20,907 nt of DNA from JASFUX01 sp050050115 (lineage in GTDB: Bacteria; Pseudomonadota; Alphaproteobacteria; Caulobacterales; Maricaulaceae). The notes beneath the pieces are model-generated. The model worked only from the letters and a program-made list of their open reading frames with translations. It was not told where the DNA came from and made no database searches. The position numbers and the translations under genes are program-made. This document shows, one piece after another, positions 15,800 through 20,907 of this stretch (position 1 is its first letter; each line of letters starts with the position of its first letter). The stretch is taken from the NCBI GenBank assembly GCA_050050115.1, contig JASFUX010000022.1:1-20907 (forward strand), written 5' to 3'.

Positions 15800-15813
15800 C
15801 CGTCGAAGGACGG
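15800..15813 (-). terminator. Small hairpin after the matrixin-like gene
   Basis: CCGTC and GACGG form a 5-bp stem with a 4-nt loop, starting 5 nt after the stop codon at 15819. No T-run follows on the minus strand, so termination by this element would be weak. Confidence 0.25.
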
Positions 15814-15818
15814 CGCGC

Positions 15819-17039
15819 CTAACCCGGCTCGGCCTCGCTCGCGCACATCGCGATCGGCGCTTCGCACATCTCCCCGCCCTGGGTGCAGTTCGCGACCGCG
15901 CTTTGACGCGCCTCGGTCAGACCGTCGCGCACCGCCCAGCCCCAGGCCCCGGACGGCGACTGGGCGAAGGCGAAGCACTGAGAAAACACCGCCGCGACGG
16001 CGCAGCCTTGCCCGAAGGCGGCGCATTGACCTTCCGCTCTCAGACGAGCCGCCGCCTCGGTCTCAAAGCCGCGCGCCCAGCCAAAGGCCTCCTCGGCGTC
16101 CGCGCCGCCCCCGCTTTGGCTGAGGGCGAACGCCGCCCAGCGGTGCGCGCCGCCCGAGACGCCCGGCTGCGGCTCGATCCCGCAGGCCGGGTAGAGCGCG
16201 TCGCGGCCGGCGTAGTCGTCCGCGCTCAGCCCGCGCGTCCAGTAGCCCGCGCCGGCCCAGCGGCCGTTCAATACGGCGAACCGCTCCGTCTGCGTGGTTT
16301 CGGTGAAGCGTCCGCCGCCGCAGCCGATCTCCAGCGCATCGGCGCGCGCGAGGTTGCGGACGGGATGCTCGTCGGGATGATCGAGCCCTAGGACGTGCCC
16401 GATCTCATGCATGATCACCGAGCCGAAGTGGGCGCAGCCGGGCGCGTCGGTCGCCGGATCGAGGTAGAAGCAGCGGTCGGCGTTGAGGCGAATGTCCGCA
16501 GCGGTGATCCGTCCGCGTGCGGCTGTCAGACGGCCCTGCGCGTCGCGCGGCGCGGGCTCGAAGAGATAGTAGCTGCGCGTGTCGGCGGCGACGTCGGGGC
16601 CGTGGCGGGCGATCAGCTCGTCGCCCGACCCGGCGAAGAAGTCGATCTCGGCGCCATGACCCAGCCAACCGTCGTCTTCGGGCGCAAGCTCGGGCGCGAC
16701 GCGGCCGGTGACGTCGGTGAAAGCGATCGCGGGATGACCCGCGGCCCAACGCTCGGCCGCCTCGGTGATCTGGGCGCGCACCTCGGCGCAAGAGACCGGC
16801 TCGGCGAAGACGAGCGCCTCACAGACGCTCGCGTCGACGGCGTACTCGAGCCCGCCGCCGAGGCCGCGTTCGCCGGTTTCGATGAAGGATGCGGCGTTGG
16901 CGTCCCAGCGCGCAGCCTGGGCGAGGTCGGCGCCCGGATCGCCCGAGCCCTCGCCGGGCGCATCGACGACGAACGCCAGCGCCTGGGACCCAAGCGCGAT
17001 CGCGCCGAATATCCCCAAAGCGCCGCCCGCCGCCCTCAT
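15819..17039 (-). CDS. Secreted matrixin-type zinc metalloprotease fused to DUF4189
   Basis: A 406-residue protein with a signal peptide (MRAAGGALGIFGAIALGSQA, cleaved near ALA/FVV). The central domain (about 70-290) holds the zinc motif HEIGHVLGLDH (211-221), in the form HExxHxxGxxH of matrixins, with an upstream strand and helix (ADIRLNADRCFYL) and the segment DDYAGRDALYP, which resembles DDIAGIQALYG of matrixins. I cannot find the Met of a Met-turn after the zinc motif, so the fold may differ there. The last 100 residues (WAAFALSQSGGGADAEEAFG, then cysteine-rich repeats ending in CASEAEPG) match DUF4189, which has Cys pairs. The joint architecture suggests an exported protease with a C-terminal binding module. 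It follows the 150-residue secreted protein on the same strand by 120 bp. Confidence 0.85.
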   Translation of the reverse strand: MRAAGGALGIFGAIALGSQALAFVVDAPGEGSGDPGADLAQAARWDANAASFIETGERGLGGGLEYAVDASVCEALVFAEPVSCAEVRAQITEAAERWAAGHPAIAFTDVTGRVAPELAPEDDGWLGHGAEIDFFAGSGDELIARHGPDVAADTRSYYLFEPAPRDAQGRLTAARGRITAADIRLNADRCFYLDPATDAPGCAHFGSVIMHEIGHVLGLDHPDEHPVRNLARADALEIGCGGGRFTETTQTERFAVLNGRWAGAGYWTRGLSADDYAGRDALYPACGIEPQPGVSGGAHRWAAFALSQSGGGADAEEAFGWARGFETEAAARLRAEGQCAAFGQGCAVAAVFSQCFAFAQSPSGAWGWAVRDGLTEARQSAVANCTQGGEMCEAPIAMCASEAEPG

Positions 17040-17159
17040 GTTTACGCCCCCGCAAGGTTAACTGTTCCTTGCCGGGACTATTCAGGTTTCAGGCCGGATC
17101 GGGCGCAGCGTGGTTAATTGGGACGTAGAGAGCTGCGATTTGTCGGCTGGGAGCGGCTC

Positions 17160-17609
17160 CTAACAGCTCCCCTCGCCCTCCACCGGACAGGCCGGCTCGT
17201 CGGAGGGCGCGGAGAGGAGCATGCTTTGCCACATCTCGATCTCGCCCTCGGCGTCGAGGTAGACCTCGATGTAGGCCGCGTCTTCGATCGCGCGCCACGC
17301 CGTCCAGAGGACCGGACCGGCGGGGATGTTGGCGCGCGGCTTGGCGCAGTCGATATCGAAACCGATCTCGTCACCCACGGACAGGTCGCCGCGGAAGACG
17401 CGCACCACCTCGCCCTCGATCGCACACGCGCCGTGATCGGTGAACCACGACAGGCCCGAGCGCCGGTCGATGCGCACTTGCACATGATGCACCGCGTCGA
17501 CCCGGCCTTGCGCATAAACCTCGGGCGGCAGCACCGCGCTCGCGGAGGCCGCGAGCGACGCAAGGGCGGCAAGAACGAGTCCGAAGCGGACGACGAGCCG
17601 TGTACGCAT
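17160..17609 (-). CDS. Small secreted protein of unknown function
   Basis: A 149-residue protein with ATG at 17609, preceded by GGAGAG at 9-nt spacing (a TTG one codon earlier is less likely). The N-terminus MRTRLVVRFGLVLAALASLA is a signal peptide cleaved near ASA/VLPP. The mature part is strand-rich, with four cysteines (ACAIEG, IDCAK, PACPV and the C-terminal C), so two disulfides are possible. I recognise no family; the pattern VVRVFRGDLSVGDEIGFDID resembles the small beta-barrel type domain seen in exported hypothetical proteins. It lies between folA and the matrixin-like gene on the same strand and may be exported alongside the protease. Confidence 0.7.
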   Translation of the reverse strand: MRTRLVVRFGLVLAALASLAASASAVLPPEVYAQGRVDAVHHVQVRIDRRSGLSWFTDHGACAIEGEVVRVFRGDLSVGDEIGFDIDCAKPRANIPAGPVLWTAWRAIEDAAYIEVYLDAEGEIEMWQSMLLSAPSDEPACPVEGEGSC

Positions 17610-17698
17610 CAAATCTTCTCTCCAAATCGAAGCAAACTGATTGACGAACCGGATCGGCGAGCCGAACGCGAGAGCGCGTCAACGCACCCGCGACGCAC

Positions 17699-17744
17699 AG
17701 CGCCGCAGATTCTAAGCGGGGCGCGGAGCCTGGTTCCGCACCCG
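17699..17744 (+). repeat. 46-bp palindromic repeat, copy A (overlaps the 3' end of folA)
   Basis: This copy matches 20161-20206 at 40 of 46 positions with no gap. It encodes the last ten codons of folA and its TAG stop (read on the minus strand). The stem GGGCGCGG / CCGCACCC with a 9-nt loop (AGCCTGGTT) has one mismatch on the plus strand, C opposite A. In the folA-strand RNA this becomes a U.G wobble, so that stem is intact. A GATTC (GANTC) site lies at 17708-17712. Confidence 0.8.
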
Positions 17745-18272
17745 GTCGAGAACGCGGATGGTGAAGCTGTGCGCGTTGTCTGTGTCCGCTTCGTGGCGGA
17801 CGGCCTCGACCTCGCGCCATTCGGTTTCGTCGAAGTCGGGAAAGCGCGCATCGCCTTCGATCTCGGCGTCGACCTCGGTCAGATACAGCCGCTCGGCGCG
17901 CGCGAACGCCAGCGCGTAAAGCGACTCCCCGCCGATGATCATGAACTCGTCGACGCCGGCCGCGGCGGCGACTTCGGCCCCGCGGGCGAGCATTGCGGAG
18001 AGATCATTGAACGCCAGTCCGCCCTCGGCGACGTAGCGCGGATCGCGAGAAAGAACGAAATGCGGCCGGCCGGGCAACAGCTTGGGCAGGGACTCCCAGG
18101 TCTTGCGCCCCATCAGGATCGGCTTGCCCATGGTGGTCTTCTTGAAGTGCTGTAGCTCGGCCTTCAATCGCCAGGGCATGCCGCCGTCGCGGCCGATCAC
18201 GCCGTTTTTCGCGCGCGCGACGATCATGGCGAGGCGCGGATGCGCCGGCCCGGAAGCGGGAGGAATGCTCAT
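17712..18272 (-). CDS. folA: Dihydrofolate reductase FolA
   Basis: FolA reduces dihydrofolate to tetrahydrofolate with NADPH. The visible motifs are AMIVARAKNGVIGRDGGMPW at the N-terminus (with the family's NGxIG and MPW), LKAELQHFKKTTMGKPILMG with the acidic residue Glu39 where E. coli has Asp27, GRKTWESLP, GRPHFVLSRD, and MIIGGESLYALAF. The reading frame extends upstream to 18374, but ATG 18272 gives a normal length of 186 residues. An ATG at 18305 is also in frame and cannot be excluded; neither has a clear ribosome binding site. The last ten residues (RVRNQAPRPA) and the stop are encoded by the 46-bp repeat, so the original C-terminus may have been shorter or different. VUT is divergent from it, 119 bp away. 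Confidence 0.95.
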   Translation of the reverse strand: MSIPPASGPAHPRLAMIVARAKNGVIGRDGGMPWRLKAELQHFKKTTMGKPILMGRKTWESLPKLLPGRPHFVLSRDPRYVAEGGLAFNDLSAMLARGAEVAAAAGVDEFMIIGGESLYALAFARAERLYLTEVDAEIEGDARFPDFDETEWREVEAVRHEADTDNAHSFTIRVLDRVRNQAPRPA

Positions 18273-18339
18273 GTTCAGTTCGACATCGACCAATTTGCGC
18301 GCCATTTTCCGGGGCGCGCTGTTCTCCGGTGCAGCTTCA

Positions 18340-18367
18340 TGCGCCCGATTCCTCCCGAGAGGGCGCA
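18340..18367 (+). promoter_or_regulatory. Leader hairpin upstream of the VUT transporter gene
   Basis: TGCGCCC (18340-18346) pairs with GGGCGCA (18361-18367), a perfect 7-bp stem around a 14-nt loop that holds a GATTC. It is followed by the short palindrome TGCAC-A-GTGCA (18370-18380), then the ATG at 18392. It could be a leader RNA element or an operator; I could not match it to a known preQ1 riboswitch class. Confidence 0.4.
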
Positions 18368-18391
18368 ACTGCACAGTGCAAAGAGCCTATT

Positions 18392-19000
18392 ATGAGTCTC
18401 AAGTCCACCGCCGCGCCTGAATCGCCTGCCTCCCGAACCGGCCTCACGCCGGCGCGCGTGCTCTGGCCGTTGGCCTATGTCGCGCTCATTCCGCTGGTGA
18501 ACTGGTCGTTCACCTGGGCGCCGAACTGGACGCTCTGGGGCGAGGTCGCCTTCAACCCGGTGACGATCGTCACGGGCCTGGTGCTGGTCTTCCGCGACTT
18601 CGCCCAGCGCCAGATCGGCCATTGGGTGCTCGCCTGCATGGCCGTGGCGCTCGTGCTGTCGGTGCTGCTTGCAGGGCCGGAGATCGCGCTCGCCTCGGGC
18701 GCCGCGTTCGCCATCTCCGAGCTGGTCGACTGGGCGCTCTTCACCTTCACTCGCTTCCGCATGTCGACCCGGATCATGCTCTCAAGCCTCATCGCCGCGC
18801 CGGTCGACACGACGGTGTTTCTCTACGGGGCGAGCTTCGTGCGCGCGGGATCCTTGAGCGTCGCCAACGCGGTCATGTCGATCCTGGGCAAGCTTTCGGG
18901 CGCGGCGGTCATTTCCGCGATCGTGCGGCGGGCGGAGGACAGCGGCCGCATCGGCCCGGCGGTGCAGACGCCTTTGGTCGGCTCGGATGAAGTTGCATAA
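18392..19000 (+). CDS. VUT family transporter (putative queuosine precursor / vitamin uptake, YhhQ-like)
   Basis: A 202-residue inner-membrane protein with several hydrophobic segments: about residues 26-44 (WPLAYVALIPLVNWSFTW), 59-72 (VTIVTGLVLVFRDF), 78-96 (HWVLACMAVALVLSVLLA) and more up to the C-terminus. The motif FNPVTIVTGLVLVFRDFAQR and the later AFAISELVDWALFTFTRFRM with STRIMLSSLIAAPVDTTVFL are characteristic of the VUT (PF02592) group, whose YhhQ members import the queuosine precursor preQ0/preQ1. The substrate here is inferred by family only. I choose the ATG at 18392 because the longer reading starts inside the leader hairpin region. The DinB-like gene follows after 14 nt, so the two share a transcript. 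Confidence 0.88.
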   Translation: MSLKSTAAPESPASRTGLTPARVLWPLAYVALIPLVNWSFTWAPNWTLWGEVAFNPVTIVTGLVLVFRDFAQRQIGHWVLACMAVALVLSVLLAGPEIALASGAAFAISELVDWALFTFTRFRMSTRIMLSSLIAAPVDTTVFLYGASFVRAGSLSVANAVMSILGKLSGAAVISAIVRRAEDSGRIGPAVQTPLVGSDEVA

Positions 19001-19014
19001 GGATGGATCAAGAC

Positions 19015-19515
19015 ATGACAACCCCCGCCCTGTTCCAAGCGATGGCGCGCTACAACGCCTGGATGAACGAGAAGCTCTACGCCGCGGCGAGCACGCTTTC
19101 GGACGAAGAGCGCAAGGCCGATCGCGGCGCCTTCTTCGGATCGATCCACGGCACGCTCGATCATCTTGTGTTCGGCGACCGCGCTTGGATGAACCGGCTC
19201 GGCCCGCGCGACTATCCGCTAAAGCCTCTCGGCGGGCTGCAATGCGAGGACTGGGACGAGCTGCGCGCCGCGCGCGTTGATCTGGATGCGGACATCGTCG
19301 GCTGGGCGGGCGGGCTGACCGAGGACTGGCTCGCCGAGACGCTCGAGTGGAAGAGCGGCGTCTATGCGCGCGACTTTTCGCATCCGCACTGGGGACTGGT
19401 GATGCAGCTGTTCAATCACCAGACCCACCACCGCGGACAGGCGACCACCCTGCTCACCCAGGCCGGCGTCGACGTCGGCCCGACAGACCTTCCGGTCGCG
19501 CCGATCTGGGGTTAG
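19015..19515 (+). CDS. DinB / YfiT-like metal-binding protein
   Basis: A 166-residue protein, almost entirely helical. The family forms a four-helix bundle with three His that bind a divalent metal; here the candidates are His50 in HGTLDHLVFGD, His135 and His139 in NHQTHHRGQA. The start LFQAMARYNAWMNEKLYAAA and the ending VDVGPTDLPVAPIWG are typical. Family members include damage-inducible proteins, mycothiol-dependent enzymes and thiol transferases, so the reaction cannot be assigned. I choose the ATG at 19015, preceded by AAGGATGG at 8-nt spacing; an ATG at 19003 would have AAGG directly attached, with no spacer. The gap to VUT is 14 nt, so it is probably co-transcribed. Confidence 0.85.
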   Translation: MTTPALFQAMARYNAWMNEKLYAAASTLSDEERKADRGAFFGSIHGTLDHLVFGDRAWMNRLGPRDYPLKPLGGLQCEDWDELRAARVDLDADIVGWAGGLTEDWLAETLEWKSGVYARDFSHPHWGLVMQLFNHQTHHRGQATTLLTQAGVDVGPTDLPVAPIWG

Positions 19516-19578
19516 CCAGCGAACATCAAAGATTTGCGATCCCCCCGAGACCATCGCGCGGCGGAGTGCTAGGTTGAC

Positions 19579-19624
19579 CGCGGAGTCCGCGCGGGGTGAC
19601 GCGGATCGAAGCGGGGGATCCGCG
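19579..19624 (+). promoter_or_regulatory. Paired inverted repeats in the M23 peptidase leader, masking the ribosome binding site
   Basis: Inverted repeat one is CGCGGA-G-TCCGCG (19579-19591). Inverted repeat two is CGCGGATC (19600-19607) with GATCCGCG (19617-19624), a perfect 8-bp stem around a 9-nt loop that contains the GGGG of the only Shine-Dalgarno-like run. The stem ends 2 nt before the ATG at 19627. The 3' arm of repeat one (TCCGCG) can also pair with the 5' arm of repeat two (CGCGGA), so the two structures can exclude one another. Confidence 0.6.
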
Positions 19625-19626
19625 AA

Positions 19627-20868
19627 ATGAGCTATCTTCGAGGACTGTTCTTGGGCCTGATCATCGGATCGGCCGCGACCTGGTTTTTGACGTCGACGCA
19701 GATCGGCCGCGATCTCGTCGCGCGGGGGTGGCAAGCGGCGACAGGCTGGGCGCGGCAGGCGCCGGGCGAAGCCGGGGAAGCGCTGACCGACGCCATCGAG
19801 GACCTTTCGCGGTTCGATTTCTCCGGCTCGGTCGAGGAGATCTCGCGCCGCGCCGAGCAGTTCGCCCAAGACGTCTCCGACGACGCCACGCTGCGCGCGC
19901 TCGCGGGCGAGCTTGAAAGCCTCGCCCGCGACGCGGGCGCGAACGTCGGCGCGGCGGCGGTCGAGCAGCTCGAGCAGACCTACGTTGCAGCGTTGGAGCT
20001 GCCCGAGCTCGAGGCGCTCGGCGACGGCTTGGAGGAATGGCAGCGCGAGCTGGCGGCCTACGAAATGACGATGCGTGCCGACGACGTCGATGAAGACGAC
20101 GCCGCGGAGTCCGAGCAGATGCTCGCGTCGACCTTCGCGCCCGCCATGCCCGCGGCGCTAAGCGCCGCAGACTCAAGGAGGGGCGCGGGGCCTGGTTCCG
20201 CGCCCGTCGCGCCGCCGGCCGCGCAGCCGGCAGAGCCGGCGCCTGACGAACCGCCAAGCGAACCGGCGGACGAAGCGGACGCCGACGAAGAAGCAGCCGC
20301 GCCGGCGCCCGACAACGCGCCGCCGACGGCGATCCGCACCGACACGGCGGACGCGCGGGTGCACCCGCGGTTCTACAAGTGCCCGGTGATCGAGGTGTCG
20401 AACTCCGGCCCCGTCGCCGACGATCTGGAGCTGACCAATTACACGCCCTGGGTCGAAAGCCCCGCCGGCGCCTTGATCCGTGCGCCGGTGGAGACCGCGT
20501 GCCTTTCTTCCGGCTACGGAACGCGTCAAGTCGACGGCGCCTCGCGCAACCACGCCGGTGTTGACTACTACAACCGCGACGGCGCCGAGATCTACGCCGC
20601 CGGCGACGGCGTGGTCACGCTCGCGGGTGAAGACGGCGCTTATGGAACCGCGGTGCGGATCGATCACGGCGGCGGCGTCACCGGCCTTTACGCCCACATG
20701 GTTCCCGGCTCGCTGCAGGTCAGCTCAGGCGACCTCGTCTCGCTCGGCCAGCCGATCGGGATCATGGGCAGCTCAGGCCGCGCCTACGCGGTGCACCTGC
20801 ACTATGAGCTGCGGTTCGGAGAGAACACGGTCGACCCGCTTTATGAGGGGCCGCGGGAGGATCTTTAG
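19627..20868 (+). CDS. Membrane-anchored M23 (LytM) family peptidase
   Basis: A 413-residue protein that cuts peptidoglycan cross-links in the periplasm, or acts as a cofactor for such cutting. One membrane segment (about residues 4-22, LRGLFLGLIIGSAATWFLTS) anchors it. A helical, acidic region of about 150 residues follows, then an Ala/Pro/Glu-rich linker (about 170-250), then the M23 domain with the zinc motif HAGVD (H and D), the segment GDGVVTLAGEDGAYGTAVRI, DHGGGVTGLYAHM, and HLHYEL with the HxH motif. The metal residues appear complete. Codons 179-194 (SAADSRRGAGPGSAPV) lie in the 46-bp repeat. The upstream leader hairpin may limit its translation. The gene is the last before the window end. 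Confidence 0.9.
   Translation: MSYLRGLFLGLIIGSAATWFLTSTQIGRDLVARGWQAATGWARQAPGEAGEALTDAIEDLSRFDFSGSVEEISRRAEQFAQDVSDDATLRALAGELESLARDAGANVGAAAVEQLEQTYVAALELPELEALGDGLEEWQRELAAYEMTMRADDVDEDDAAESEQMLASTFAPAMPAALSAADSRRGAGPGSAPVAPPAAQPAEPAPDEPPSEPADEADADEEAAAPAPDNAPPTAIRTDTADARVHPRFYKCPVIEVSNSGPVADDLELTNYTPWVESPAGALIRAPVETACLSSGYGTRQVDGASRNHAGVDYYNRDGAEIYAAGDGVVTLAGEDGAYGTAVRIDHGGGVTGLYAHMVPGSLQVSSGDLVSLGQPIGIMGSSGRAYAVHLHYELRFGENTVDPLYEGPREDL
20152..20168. repeat. Perfect 8-1-8 palindrome at the edge of repeat copy B
   Basis: GCGGCGCT, one A and AGCGCCGC are perfect inverted arms inside the M23 coding sequence. The right arm is the first eight bases of the 46-bp repeat. Copy A near folA keeps the right arm but not the left arm. 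Confidence 0.6.
20161..20206 (+). repeat. 46-bp palindromic repeat, copy B (in frame in the M23 linker)
   Basis: This copy matches 17699-17744 at 40 of 46 positions without gaps and in the same plus-strand orientation. It has a perfect 8-bp stem, GGGCGCGG (20181-20188) with CCGCGCCC (20198-20205), and a 9-nt loop GGCCTGGTT. It carries a GACTC (GANTC) at 20170-20174. It encodes SAADSRRGAGPGSAPV in the linker of the peptidase, so it may have been inserted there. Confidence 0.8.
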
Positions 20869-20872
20869 AAGC

Positions 20873-20897
20873 ACTCTCATAGCTCAGCCGCGAGAGT
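20873..20897 (+). terminator. Hairpin after the M23 peptidase gene, weak terminator candidate
   Basis: ACTCTC (20873-20878) pairs with GAGAGT (20892-20897) around a 13-nt loop, 4 nt after the stop codon, and is followed by TCTGTTGCCT. The T content is modest, so this is a weak call. Confidence 0.3.
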
Positions 20898-20907
20898 TCT
20901 GTTGCCT

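Noticed and set aside
15785..15815. Possible third, diverged copy of the 46-bp repeat after the matrixin gene
   Set aside because: It shares only the short GCGG..CCTGG.TCCG pattern; too little to separate from chance.
17054..17120. CtrA-type TTAA-N7-TTAA site near the matrixin start
   Set aside because: Two TTAA elements are present, but the spacing is about 55 bp, not seven.
18329..18392. Longer N-terminus for the VUT transporter
   Set aside because: The extra residues are polar, lie in the leader hairpin region, and are not needed by the family.
18340..18392. preQ1 riboswitch before the VUT gene
   Set aside because: I looked for the short pseudoknot pattern of class I and the larger class II and III patterns and found no match; only an unassigned hairpin is reported.
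1..20907. tRNA genes, CRISPR arrays, insertion sequences, toxin-antitoxin pairs and defence genes
   Set aside because: I saw no spaced direct repeats, no transposase or integrase motifs, no tRNA-like fold and no recognisable toxin or defence domain.

Overview
The window reads as a chromosomal stretch of a high-GC alphaproteobacterium, most likely from the Caulobacterales / Maricaulales / Hyphomonadaceae neighbourhood. The support is the cluster hflK-hflC-degP facing serB, with serB divergent from miaA and folA nearby (an order I recall from alphaproteobacteria), an Mrp/ApbC protein without the CxxC motif, and several GANTC sites in non-coding DNA. The placement below class level is inference. 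I see twenty protein genes, no rRNA or tRNA gene, no CRISPR array and no transposase.

Layout. 1-6688: a run of seven minus-strand genes. In transcription order these are miaA (tRNA A37 dimethylallyltransferase), a DUF4440-like lipoprotein, a small putative phage-CII-like regulator, a large membrane patatin-like phospholipase, a secreted protein of an uncharacterised family, and, in a clearly AT-richer left edge (about 1-960), a four-helix membrane protein overlapping by 8 nt a secreted protein cut by the window edge. 6692-7603: serB, whose start codon lies 3 bp from that of miaA. 7611-11282: degP, hflC and hflK on the minus strand (envelope protein quality control). 11440-13679: mrp and a nucleotidyltransferase-like protein that lacks the catalytic acidic pair, both on the plus strand. 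13707-18272: a hybrid histidine kinase, a secreted matrixin-type metalloprotease fused to DUF4189, a small secreted protein and folA, all minus. 18392-20868: a VUT-family transporter, a DinB-like protein and a membrane-anchored M23 (LytM) peptidase, all plus.

Most genes are housekeeping or envelope-related: DegP, HflKC, the patatin protein, the matrixin, the M23 peptidase, the lipoprotein and several secreted proteins. I did not find a defence system, a biosynthetic cluster or a complete new multi-gene system, and I do not claim one.

The strongest unexplained signal is a 46-bp palindromic repeat (40 of 46 bases identical between copies). One copy encodes the last ten codons and the stop codon of folA; the other lies in frame in the linker of the M23 peptidase gene. 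The folA copy keeps its stem only as a G.U wobble in the folA-strand RNA, and both copies keep a GANTC site that differs only at the N position. Other signals are a 9-1-9 palindrome placed between candidate -35 and -10 elements of mrp, an 8-bp hairpin 2 nt before the M23 start codon, a 13-bp tandem repeat with two GANTC sites upstream of degP, and the 3-bp miaA/serB divergence.
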